Part shown: one piece after another, positions 9,460 to 19,000 of the stretch | How the letters are laid out: every line of letters starts with the position of its first letter | How positions within the stretch are numbered: position 1 is the stretch's first letter | Assembly: GCA_004802725.1 (NCBI GenBank) | Contig: SGPM01000391.1 | Location: forward strand, 1 to 19,000 | DNA from: Antrodiella citrinella | Lineage: Eukaryota; Basidiomycota; Agaricomycetes; Polyporales; Steccherinaceae | Length of the DNA: 19,000 bases | Direction of reading: 5' to 3' | Translations under genes and position numbers: made by a program | The notes under the pieces: generated by a model | What the model was told of the DNA's origin: nothing | What the model saw: the letters and a program-made list of their open reading frames with translations, nothing else | The model's database searches: none

Positions 9460-12360
9460 TACAGCGGCCACTGCTATCCGATCTGTGACCGGGAGCTTTG
9501 TGCAATGCGCGTACCGCTCAATTATGCGACATGGGCTTGGAATGATGGCAGGCTTGCTTGGTGTTTCGGAAGCAGCGGATTGCACATACACAACTACGCC
9601 ATTTCCTCATTCGGATCTAGACGGCAAAGAATATGGCATCTGCTGTCCCTAAGTATTGCGTCTTTAGAGCTTTAATCTGTTGCTGCATGTCAGTTTTCGT
9701 ATCCAAGAGAGGTCGTCGTACAGAGGAAATGTTTGCGAGCGCCATCAATAGGCCTACTGCCGAAATTGAGCCGGAAGCAAAGGCTGACCATTCACGGTTC
9801 CCCGAAAATGGCCTCCGAAGCTAAAATGCGTACAAGGCTGAGGCTACAAGCCACATGCATATGGGTCTTCCATCAATATCAATGCCCAGCGGCAACGATC
9901 GGCAGACTCCCGCCCACAGCGCTCCGACCCTCTTCAACCGTGACGCGAAGCACCTTAAACCTGATGTTAAAAGATGCTGAATGCTGTATCAACTCGACAG
10001 GACAGACGAATCTCATGAAGCTGTCTCCAAAAGGATGCTTCGCTTGACTCGCTCGAACCAAAATGAGGTGACAGCGACTTGTAAGTACTAATCATTACAT
10101 CATGCAATCTTGGACTGATTGGCCCTCAGGTTGCTGTACGAATGTGAGAATGAGTATGGAAGTGTGGGTATTTTCACGCCACGGGACGCTCACCGCGCTA
10201 TGCCGTTGATATGAAACTGGAAGGGCACTGCTCATTGCTCACAGGTTGGCATGGATTCACTCGGAAAATCCTCCGGGCTCTTCAGCCCACATCTGTCAAC
10301 GAGTCCAAGAGATCAGCAATTCGTACTTACAGGACCTCTTCCTCTGTGCCTTTCCCGAATTCAGGCCTATTCAGGGTTGATTCGTCTATCTTGTCGTGAT
10401 GGCATGAGGGTAATCAGACCGTGCGCGGAATCCCAGTGAATCCCCACATCTCTTCGTCGTGGTCGACAATTGGTCGTTAAGCTCACTAAGCACGCCTCTG
10501 CATCATGTATGAAACAGACCGTAAAGCATTTATTGAATTCGAGCTAACGCTGGCGCTGACTGTACTCTGATTTTGTCGCTATGGTGACATTACGTGCCCA
10601 GCATTGGCCCAATACCTTCGGGATGCAGAGCGTTCGACGTCTTGCGAACACCCACATCTACGAGAGCCATCAGGATCGACTCGAATCATCGCAGCTTCTG
10701 TAAATCCTTGGGGAAGAAACAGCTATAAGGATTTACCGCCGATCCCCCATGCAGTTCGCTAGAATTGCTACCGCCTTGATGTCATAGATGATCCTTACTT
10801 GACGGCCGGAAAGATCCTGTACATGCTGGAGGAGTCCGAGTCGGTGAATATTCAGGACGTTTGAGTGAGGTTGTGAGGACTCACGAGCAGGAACTAAAGG
10901 TGAACATATCAATTATTGAACAGAATGAAGTGCAGACGACAACTTTGAGACGCCGAAACGGGGCACGGCCTTCTTATAGACTCGGCCGTCGATAACCGGT
11001 GCTATTTGTTCATGTTAGGATCTGAAGTCGTAGCCATTTTGAGTCTTCGGGCGCCTCTGGCCTCGCCAGCGAGTCCAGAGTCTGGTCCTGCGATAATTGT
11101 GACTGGTATGTGAATGCAGTTACCATGCAGAGGATGCTGCGGACATCCAATATGCTCTTCAAGTACCTGACTGTCGAAAATACCAACTCGGATCTTCGCG
11201 TCACAAGCAAGATGTTGGCTTCTGTGAGTAGTGGAACTGCGGCCTGTCACCTTGTTGCCAACCTTTTCGCTGACAAGTTCTCTCTCGCGATATGATGCAG
11301 ATTCTATAGATATGTTTCCACATCACCGATGTCACGGTGTCGTCGAATCGACCACGATATCCGTCGATGACGACTTTTGGGTCTGCAGTTGAACGCAATT
11401 CAACGAGGACGAGGATCTTGGGGCTGCAAGGCACACAGGCGCAAACCTCCTTCTGAAAGTCTAGGAGCGATGGAGTGGAACTCTCGAACCGAGTCCAACG
11501 AACTCATTCATGGTAAGATGAACGGGGATATCCGGATTGAAGAGCGCTCTCTGACTTCTGTTCGTCTAGTCACTGGTCATGCGAGTCGATGCAGTTGGGG
11601 GACATGACGTCGCATGCATCGATGACGTTCGGGTTTGGAGTTTACTGTATGAGTGGAGTCACGAGTACATCTGATGCGCCTTTTACTGTCAGCAAGTTGT
11701 CTTCGCTCAATTTCCGATTTTGCAATGGTCGGCGATTAAACGCATCTTGGATGCTTGTACGTGAATTTTAGGTGTCATGATTGTCAGATATGATTTCATT
11801 CATGAAAGTTGATTTTTGTGTGGTGTCCAGCATTTGCCTGAGGACTCGGATGACGTCTTGTCGCTCATTATGAGACTCAATGAGACTTCTGGTACGGCCC
11901 CAGTGTTTCCAGGATGTCCTGGACCGCGAAAGCACGCCTACTGAGTGTTGAGGCACGAGCCCCCACGTTCCGACATTCCTCTATAAACGAAATACCAATA
12001 CCTTTCATGCGACAGAACTATACTCCGCCAACGGGAACCTTACGTCCACAGCTTGGTGTTTCCCGTGGACATCTTTGGAGCAGAGGAATAGATGTCACCG
12101 CTCGTTAGTTCAATCTGCACTCGGTACTCTGGCGGGGCCATAGCGGATGACGTGGGCTAACCTCCAGCATGGAGAAGGCGATGCCAACTAGAAGACGTGT
12201 CGGTAAGGTTCGTGACATTCCATTGGTCTTCGCTCTTCAACTCTTCGCGATATGCTCACTTTCTGTCGCGGCGCGTCTCACAGAAAATCCAATTTTCTTC
12301 TATGCGCACAAAGTCCTGTGGACGTATGCAATGATCTAGAGCATACAAACCTACGACGAA
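9460..12360. other. gene-free or decayed stretch
   Basis: No intact gene is visible in about 2.9 kb; open frames are all near 100 codons or shorter and overlap in phases. A few protein-like fragments next to splice-like motifs suggest a decayed gene. One is DDPYLTAGKILYMLEE around 10790-10840, after a CTAG acceptor. Another is QQVVFAQFPILQWSAIKRIL around 11690-11755, followed by a GTACGT donor. A third is LPEDSDDVLSLIMRLNE around 11834-11884, after a CCAG acceptor. They cannot be joined in one consistent frame. No tRNA, terminal repeats or transposase motifs were seen. Confidence 0.4.
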
Positions 12361-12364
12361 AGCT

Positions 12365-12372
12365 CATAAAAT
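12365..12372 (+). promoter_or_regulatory. TATA-like element of secreted-family gene B
   Basis: CATAAAAT lies 120 nt upstream of the ATG at 12485, a spacing shared with the TATA-like elements of the two paralogues. Motif and spacing only. Confidence 0.4.
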
Positions 12373-12484
12373 GGAGGACTACTCAACGAGTCAAAGCATC
12401 GCTCTCATCTCCCCAGATCTCAGCGACTTCCCCAATTTTCCTCTCAGCCCTTGTGACTCCTCGTCATCTGCTAACCTAATCACC

Positions 12485-13208
12485 ATGTTCTTCACAAAGC
12501 TTATTCTCCCTGCTGTCGCTCTCGTCGGCGCCGTCTTTGCTAGCCCCATGGCCATGGCGGGTACCGAGTTGGCCAAACGCGGCGGGAGCGACCCTGTGTT
12601 GACTGCGTGCCAGAACTTGTACGATAGTTGCTCACCACTCATGACACAGCTCAGTGAGTATATTCATTGTTGTTTTGAGCCTGAGGAGTACTGACAGCTT
12701 TGTCGCAGCTCCAACTGCGAGCGTCGATGTTATCGCTTCTGTTGTCGTTGAAATACAGTCCCTATTCGTCGCCGCCACAGCCGCCCTTAAGGTCGACGTT
12801 GGCGTTGATATCGACGTCGACGTCGTTGCCATCGTCAATGTCATCGTGGAACTCTACGTTGTATGTCTCATAGCTAGTACTCTTTCATGTCCCAGTGCCG
12901 AAATCTGATTCATGATGCTCAGACACTCATAGTTGCGCTTTCTGCTTGCGTCAATGCCAGCGCGAGCATCTACGCCACCGTCGACGTGTTCCTCAGCGCG
13001 TTCCTCACTGTGCTGGCGAACATTGACGTCGATTTAATCGCCCAGATTGGACAAGGCTGGTGAGCGAGCCCTTCTGAAATTGCAGTTCTAGGCCATGTGC
13101 TAACTGTACAAATTGACTAGTGCTCCTCTTCTGGTCAACATCGAGGTGTTCGTCACTCTCAAGCTGGTTTTGACCGCTACAATCTTGGGTCTCCTCTCCA
13201 TCCTTTAA
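12485..13208 (+). CDS. small secreted protein with pro-region, MFFTK family member B (four cysteines)
   Basis: Four exons: 12485-12653, 12709-12860, 12923-13059 and 13121-13208. They give 181 residues with intron phases 1, 0, 2 and introns of 55, 62 and 61 nt. Residues 1-19 are a signal peptide (ending VFA). The pro-region is short, with Lys31-Arg32 as the probable Kex2 site. The mature part is rich in Val, Asp and Ala, with a run of alternating DV pairs in exon 2 and a hydrophobic tail LKLVLTATILGLLSIL. Unlike members A and C it has four cysteines, at 42, 49, 116 and 153. The last codon is split by intron 3, which carries a CTAAC branch-point-like word. It is related to A and C by the identical exon plan, the MFFTK start and the C-terminal motif, but is the most divergent of the three. 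No known family is recognised and the function is unknown. Confidence 0.88.
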
Positions 13209-14854
13209 GATTTTGTACCAGATGGACGGACGGACGGTTCTAGTCGTTTCTGCGGTTCAATTTCGAGTCGCATTCCGATATGGTTGTTTGTGATGAGCTG
13301 CGTAGTTATCTGCTATCCGGAGTTTGAATGGATTATATGTCGAAACGGCGTATGATGTTTTAAAGTTAACTTTTGTTTGGGCACATTGTCCACCGGAGAC
13401 CGATTTACTCGTCTCGTACCGTCAGATAAAACCTTGAGATCGCCGTGGATATCCTTTCGTTCGCTTTTCTTTCCGGCTTTGCTGATGCAGACGCAATGCA
13501 CAGCGGTTGCTTGACTCGATAGACCTCTTGCTCGAGATAAGCCTCAAAGAGTCTGTAGGACGGGGACTATATGTGGAACTCGGACCGTAACACACGCTCG
13601 CAAGCATCCAGATTGAGATGAGGACTTGAGTACATGATAGCCAAAGTTTCCACTCGCGCCACGCCGCGCTTCTTCTGACCTCGGCGCGTCCATAATGTCA
13701 TATGGAAATCGACGATGGTTCCACACCCCACTGATACTCGTAGCATAAATGACACTTGCGACCCAAAATCAGGCAATCATAATCCCAAGAAATATTGTCA
13801 GTAGACAGCAGGGCATCAAGGCATCCCGGTGTTCTAGCTTCTCGGGCCAAACCACTGGCACCTCCCATTCAACGGTGCTATCAGCTACTCAATTATAAAT
13901 CACAGTAAGCACCGTCAGTGGTTAATAGCAACGCCGAGCATCTGACCGAGTGCTTACCATCTGTCGAACATCCTAGACCTAAAGCGTCTCCACTGGCAAC
14001 ACGTCTTCCTCTGATTTAATATTTTCTTATCTCAATTTATGGCGCCATGACGAGGTTCATCGACACTGCTAGCACTGGCACGAACAGGAGTTGGAACAAA
14101 CGGAGACGCGAAAGATTCGAGACATCGATATTCGTCGCTATGAGAAAACTACGCTTCACGTGCTACTGTGCAGCGTGCTCGCAACGGATCCGGTGATTTC
14201 AGCGAAATTCCCATTGTATATGCCGCTATTACTATTGGTAATACCTGCATCCAGATCCCTGGAACGACTTACCTACATTGTTCGTACGCTCACGTCCTTC
14301 AAGTCTTTGGCTCATACTTCCGGGCGACTCGGAGCAGGCCGTCAAGCTTCTTGAAGTGGTGGGGCACCGGCACACGATATCAATGGATCACATCGTGGGT
14401 TTCGGACAGGATCTATCCTCTTTGTTAGTGGCATGTCAATGACAACGAAAAGATAATAGAATCGCACCAGCTGAACCTAGGCCATATAGTACTTCTCCGG
14501 CGAATTCTTCTGCGGTTCGGTGACCATAGCGTAAGGACGGTAACTCAAAGTGGGCGGCCAACAAAGTTAGACACAGGTGGGGATACTGCATAGTCCAGAA
14601 TAGCAGTGACCGGTCATGCTATTTGTCCTTGTTAGGTGAAAGCCAGCTCCAGCCCCGGCGGACCGCTTACCTTGCAAGGCAAGTGGACAAATGTGTCTTT
14701 CTGAAACTCCTTGTATGGATATTTCCAATGTTTGAGAATTGGAGGTTAGGTAAACCGGGTGGCCAAGGTAATCGCGTATGATCGCCGGAAGCAAACTGAG
14801 GTTTCATATTGGTTGCCTACGACCACCACAGCATCCCCTTATTGAGCTCTCGAA
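13209..14854. other. gene-free stretch
   Basis: About 1.6 kb between gene B and the F-box gene. Only short overlapping open frames (under 90 codons) are present, none resembling a known protein. A small GGAC run sits at about 13222-13236, just past the stop of gene B. No RNA gene, transposon end or strong repeat was recognised. Confidence 0.5.
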
Positions 14855-16453
14855 ATGCCTATGCAACGCATGCAGAAGAATGTCGACTTCCTCACCTACT
14901 TGAAAGAAGTCCACGTTGACATATACAAAGAAGATCTGATCATCCCATCACACACCCCAGGGCCCGGGACCGCGGTGTACACTGTTCCCAGTCCGACCTT
15001 ATCTTTGAAACGCGCCGCCGTGTCCATACCCTTCCCACAGCACGTCTTCCCCATCCACCTCCTCGCCTACATCTTCGACTTCCTGCACCCTTCGCTCGAC
15101 GCGCGCACCCTGCTGTCATGTCTTACCACGTGCCGAGCATGGTACCTCCCCGCCCAGGTGCGCCTGTACCGGTCCATTGTCGTCAGTGACGAACGCTCGC
15201 TCTACCTGCTCTGGGAGCGCCTCTCGGACCTGCCCTACCTCTCTCGCGCAGTTCGTGAGGTTCGCCTACGTGACACCTCGTATTTGCCCGCGAAGAGTCT
15301 AAGCAAGAACCGCGCGGCTGTTAGAGGTTACTGGGAGAATCCTGTCTGGCTCTTACAGTCTCCCCGTCGACTGGCACAACTGGTTCCCTATGCCGAGTTC
15401 CTCACGTTCGAACACATCAACTGGGAGAAGCTCCACCTGAGAGACGACATCCCCTCGCACAAGTGGCTCTCGCAATGGATGTCGTTTCCCCCGCTACAAC
15501 AACTCACACTGCACTCCTGCGTCTTCTCCTGCTTCCACGAGTTCGAGCTCGTGATTATGTCACTCCCCACCTTGGACCACCTACATTTGGACTCGGTATC
15601 ATGGGGTGACCATGCAGTTGCTACGGCGGATGCCCTGCGGACGGACCCACGGAGACGGAAGATTGCACTAGGGTCACTTACGATCGGATATTCGTGTGAC
15701 TTGCACTCGATCGCCACGTGGATCCTCGCGACGTCGACGATTGAGAGAATCAAGAGATTAGATATCCTGGCTGGACACGAGGGGGCTCCGGAGGTCATTG
15801 CGCCGTTCGTGAATAGGTTTAGGGCTACGCTGCAGCACTTGACGATAGGATGTGAGGGGATGGCGCACACACTCGCACGTGAGTTCTCTTCTTTTCCATG
15901 TGTCACGAGTACGATACTGAACTTCTGTCAAGCGATGACCACACATATGAACTTCCACGGCTGGCCGCAGCTGCACACGTACTACTTCAAGCTCATTTCC
16001 TTGTTCCTTCCTAAAGTGACATGGATTCCCGTCGCCCTCTCTTTCGCCCTCCCCGGCTTCCTTCCTCCATATCCACAATGCCCCACGATATCTTGCACCA
16101 GCACATGCGCCTGCGCTGGATGTCTAACCCGCTTGACAACATTGCGCGTCGTCGTGCTCGACATCCCCCTCGCTGATGCCGCGGAGCTCGAGAACACCGT
16201 CTGGGACCAGATCATGTGGATCCTCGCCGAGCTCGTTGCCGGCGGGAGCGGGTTAAGGATCGTGTTCGTACAGAGGGGATCGATGCCACTGGCGCAGGCA
16301 GAGTGGGTGTTGAAGAGACGCATGGGCGCGGTGTGGCCGTATGTGGAGGTGGTGAGTGAGGACACGAAGTTGGAGTTTTGTGAAGCGGACAGTCAGAGTT
16401 CGCTGGGATCATCGGGGTCTACGAGGACGGGAGGGCCTCTTTCGTGGTGTTGA
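14855..16453 (+). CDS. F-box domain protein
   Basis: One open frame of 532 residues. Residues 64-107 fit an F-box: FPIHLLAYIFDFL, then DARTLLSCLTTCRAWYLPAQ and the end VRLYRSIVV, as in the many F-box proteins of Agaricomycetes that open with a proline-led helix and end near LYRS. The rest has scattered leucine-rich patches (LPTLDHLHLDSVSWG near 240; LTTLRVVVLDIPLADA near 430) consistent with a loose LRR-like substrate-binding region. The likely role is substrate recognition in an SCF ubiquitin ligase through Skp1; the target is unknown. Codon usage is GC-rich and clearly coding. A 54-nt in-frame segment (15879-15932) has a GTGAGT donor, a branch-like ACTGAAC and an AAG acceptor, and may be an intron; splicing would give 514 residues. 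The ATG at 14855 is the first in the frame and has an A at -3. Confidence 0.85.
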   Translation: MPMQRMQKNVDFLTYLKEVHVDIYKEDLIIPSHTPGPGTAVYTVPSPTLSLKRAAVSIPFPQHVFPIHLLAYIFDFLHPSLDARTLLSCLTTCRAWYLPAQVRLYRSIVVSDERSLYLLWERLSDLPYLSRAVREVRLRDTSYLPAKSLSKNRAAVRGYWENPVWLLQSPRRLAQLVPYAEFLTFEHINWEKLHLRDDIPSHKWLSQWMSFPPLQQLTLHSCVFSCFHEFELVIMSLPTLDHLHLDSVSWGDHAVATADALRTDPRRRKIALGSLTIGYSCDLHSIATWILATSTIERIKRLDILAGHEGAPEVIAPFVNRFRATLQHLTIGCEGMAHTLAREFSSFPCVTSTILNFCQAMTTHMNFHGWPQLHTYYFKLISLFLPKVTWIPVALSFALPGFLPPYPQCPTISCTSTCACAGCLTRLTTLRVVVLDIPLADAAELENTVWDQIMWILAELVAGGSGLRIVFVQRGSMPLAQAEWVLKRRMGAVWPYVEVVSEDTKLEFCEADSQSSLGSSGSTRTGGPLSWC

Positions 16454-16866
16454 GGGTTAGCGAGTGTAAGTATAGTCATAATGGATAAGCAGCATATATT
16501 GATAGTGTCGTGTACATCAACCGTCTCTTGAAAAACTGTCCGTAGCGGTACCACATAGGATTTCTCACTTTGTGATCGGCAGTTTAAACGATGTTTTTAC
16601 CACCGCAATGAAAGCCATCATTCGGTCTTCAGAACATCTTGGTAATTGCTGAAGCTCGCGCAGGCAAGAGTAGACACCGTCCGGGAACAAGTCCACGAGG
16701 CATGAGAAGGATCTGCAGACGGAAAGATAAGGGGAGAACAGCCGTTTTATTTCATTTGATGACTACATGGCACAATTCGCAGCAGCTTTCCTCGACATCT
16801 CAGACAGCGGCGGTGTCAATCTTAGCATGAGTACGCGTCGCAGAGCCCATTCACGACACATCTCCT
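16454..16866. other. short intergenic region between convergent 3' ends
   Basis: About 410 nt separate the stop of the F-box gene and the stop of the minus-strand gene C. It should hold both 3' UTRs. No gene or notable structure was seen. Confidence 0.5.
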
Positions 16867-17584
16867 TTAGAGGATGCTGACGAGACCCAAGACCTTAGCG
16901 GTCAAGCTAAGCTTGAGGACGACGAACAGGTTGAGGTCGAGGAGGGGGAAGCTGCAGGTAATGATTGTTTCCGTTATTACTGAACGTCGAGAGAGCAATG
17001 CGAACTCACCCTTTACCGATGGTTACAACAACATCGGCGTTGATGGTAGCCAATGCCGAGAGGTATGCGCTCAATGCAACGTCAATCTTGGCAAAGATCG
17101 AGAGGTCCAGAAGGGCGTGGATGTTTAAAGCGACGAGGATGGTCTGCATACGAGGTCTGAGTCAGCGTTGCACATAGCAAAGCCAATGACAGGTACATAC
17201 CGCAATGAGGTCTACATTGACGTCTGCAATTACGTCCACGTCCGCAGTGATATCGACGCCGACCAAACCGGCCAGATCGACTTGGGCATCGGCGAAGACA
17301 GTGACGATGGCGTCGACTTGCGCTGTGACATCGGCTGTGGCGGCCGCAGAGGCTACAGTAGATTTGATCATGAGCACGGGATCACGAAACAGATAGTGAG
17401 AAAACATACTCAGTATGGCCACGATCGGAGCGATGCTGGCAGAGACACCATCGACGGTGGTCAAGACGGCGTCAGCACGCTTGGAGACGAGCTGGCCGTC
17501 GGGCTGAGCGATCGGGGTGGCGAGGACAGAGGAAGCCATGCTGAAGACGGCGATGGCGGACACGATGTACTTGGTGAAGAACAT
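16867..17584 (-). CDS. small secreted protein with pro-region, MFFTK family member C
   Basis: Four exons on the minus strand: 17584-17410, 17352-17201, 17143-17010 and 16951-16867. They give 181 residues with intron phases 1, 0, 2 and introns of 57, 57 and 58 nt. Exons 2 and 3 (152 and 134 nt) have exactly the lengths of those in member A. Residues 1-22 are a signal peptide ending VLA. The pro-region ends at Lys35-Arg36, a probable Kex2 site. The mature part shares AQVDLAGLVGVDITADV, KIDVALSAYLSAL and TIGKG with member A, and the tail LTAKVLGLVSIL with member B. It has no cysteine. An uninterrupted frame from the same ATG to 17162 exists, but only by reading through introns 1 and 2; the spliced model restores the family C-terminus. 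The function is unknown; extracellular or wall-associated location is likely. Confidence 0.88.
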
Positions 17585-17690
17585 GTTTGATAGAAAGAGA
17601 TGAGAGGTGTATGAGAAGGAGATCGGATTGTAGAAGTGCGCTGAGATCGAGGGATGAGAGCGTTGGTTTGAACTAGCTAAAGTGGTTGAG

Positions 17691-17699
17691 TACTTATAC
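17691..17699 (-). promoter_or_regulatory. TATA-like element of secreted-family gene C
   Basis: On the minus strand GTATAAGTA lies about 107-115 nt upstream of the ATG at 17584, the same distance as in the paralogues. Motif and spacing only. Confidence 0.45.
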
Positions 17700-18600
17700 G
17701 TCTCGTAGGGTGCGGCAGATAAACCATCCCAAGGTACCGATGAGGTCACAATGCGCCGGCAAGACCACTACGTTCGAGGATGAGCGCGTACACGAAGACT
17801 CATACTCACCGACGACGCATAGAAAATACTCGTCATGATTTCAGCTACATTGAGAAACGACATAATGCGTTGGTCAACAGGCGTGGACATACATAGGTAT
17901 GTATGCGGACCGCGCACAGAGCCCGAAACCGTCAGCTGTCGTCCGTCCTCGTCACAGATCATCCATTTCGCACGCAGTCGATATCCGAGGTGCCAGTCTC
18001 ATGCAAGAACGAGGTACATGTCACTGCAAGTCAATGGCAGTGAGATCCATATCGTGATATGAAGCAAGCAACAAACCTACAATCGGTGGACATAAGGATC
18101 CACTTGAACATAGAAGTCGCAAAGAATCACCTCCTGCAGAGACGGCCGACCAGCGCCGGGAACGTGGATGTACTAAAGCCGTGCTAAAAGCATCATTTCG
18201 AGGTTTATCCCTGACAGTGACGGACTCCACTGTGGCATCGCACAGGCAGCATAACCGATTCGCGAGCGTTGAATGAGGAGGAACAGGACCAGGTGTAAAC
18301 GCCAGATACGAATGACCGAGGCCGGAAGAGAAGGTATCCGGTGTTGCAGGACACATAGTTGAGAAATTGCACTGAAAATGACATCCTCTGCGAAGAGTAG
18401 TATCCAGGTAGCACCGACAGGCGCACTCGAACGTGCTTACTCAAAAGGGTGGTGGTGATGATCGACGACTGACTCGGAGCCTATACAACACATCCGGATC
18501 CACGAATTCGTAGAACGAGACCTTGAATGACGAGTGTGAGAACAAAAGTGTCTGGGACACGCAGTGTACTGCATCACTCACATGCACTTTCAAGTTGCAA
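17700..18600. other. gene-free stretch upstream of gene C
   Basis: Only short overlapping open frames (up to 111 codons on the minus strand at 18021-18356) without protein resemblance. The part near 17700 should hold the upstream regulatory region of gene C, but no further motif can be assigned. Confidence 0.45.
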
Positions 18601-18672
18601 AATCCCANCGTGACTTCAAGTTGTCGACATCGAGGGCTGCTGCCAGGACGCCGTCGCGTTCAAATTGAAACT

Positions 18673-18699
18673 TTCGATGTTTTCGATGTTTTCGACACC
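18673..18699. repeat. 9-bp tandem repeat, about three copies
   Basis: TTCGATGTT occurs twice in succession and a third, altered copy (TTCGACACC) follows. It is a short simple repeat inside an open frame (18523-18783) of unclear status. Confidence 0.6.
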
Positions 18700-18842
18700 A
18701 CATTGCTAGATTCATCCAATCTTTGTAACGCGGAGCAGATGATGGTCATAGTCAAGAATATTCAGCAGAGGGCAGATAANTGAAAACGGTTCATGACAAG
18801 GANTCTGACAAGAGTCTGAGGTCTGACGCTGCCGAGATATCG

Positions 18843-18882
18843 GAGCTTCAAATTCTCAAATTTTCAAAGCTTCAGAGCTTCA
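18843..18882. repeat. short direct repeats of AGCTTCA and TCAAA words
   Basis: AGCTTCA occurs three times within 40 nt, interleaved with TCAAATTCTCAAATTTTCAAA. This is low-complexity DNA next to the poor-quality right end, where Ns cluster from 18959 onward. Confidence 0.5.
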
Positions 18883-19000
18883 ACATTGCACGCTCATTAC
18901 TTATTCACTCCGACATTTAGCAAGATCGATGGTATCATGAACCCTCCAACCGAAGATGGNNNNTGNNAGTCTGNNNNTNGATNNCTATGANANNNANNNC

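Noticed and set aside
11480..11505. GGTTCGA within a small hairpin on the minus strand
   Set aside because: The stem is short with a bulge and no other tRNA parts are present.
15388..16412. Minus-strand open frames opposite the F-box gene
   Set aside because: Shadows of a GC-rich coding sequence; no domain in any of them.
17168..17590. 140-codon plus-strand frame opposite gene C
   Set aside because: Antisense shadow of the spliced minus-strand gene, again due to GAC/GTC complementarity.

Overview
The window is nuclear DNA of a filamentous fungus, most probably a basidiomycete (Agaricomycetes). The protein genes are cut by many very short introns of 51 to 62 nt with GTRNGT donors and YAG acceptors. 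Intergenic stretches are long and gene-free. Several products start with classical fungal signal peptides followed by a dibasic (Kex2-type) site. The order and genus cannot be fixed from the sequence alone.

Layout, left to right. A degenerate 31-bp tandem repeat lies at 29-144. The first member (A) of a three-gene family of small secreted proteins is at 428-1204 (+). A gene-free stretch follows, with isolated N calls between about 1.29 and 3.67 kb. A five-exon cytosolic glycoside hydrolase family 3 enzyme of the NagZ type is at 4907-6880 (+). It converges on a three-exon gene at 7218-9185 (-) encoding a 617-residue secreted precursor with ten repeats of about 50 residues, nearly all ending in KR or RR. 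This has the architecture of a Kex2-processed repeat protein (KEP). After about 3 kb of apparently empty or decayed DNA comes family member B (12485-13208, +), then a long F-box protein (14855-16453, +), which converges on family member C (16867-17584, -). The right end is gene-free and runs into poor sequence with clustered Ns.

The main theme is secretion with proprotein processing. Members A, B and C start MFFTK and have a signal peptide, a short propeptide and an RR or KR site. They share three introns in phases 1, 0 and 2, with a second exon of exactly 152 nt in all three. The repeat precursor also depends on dibasic cleavage if the model is right. So four of the six genes are predicted substrates of one late-Golgi protease. 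I recognise no named family for A, B and C, nor for the repeat peptide. These are the parts most likely to be undescribed. The GH3 and F-box genes look like ordinary, unrelated neighbours.
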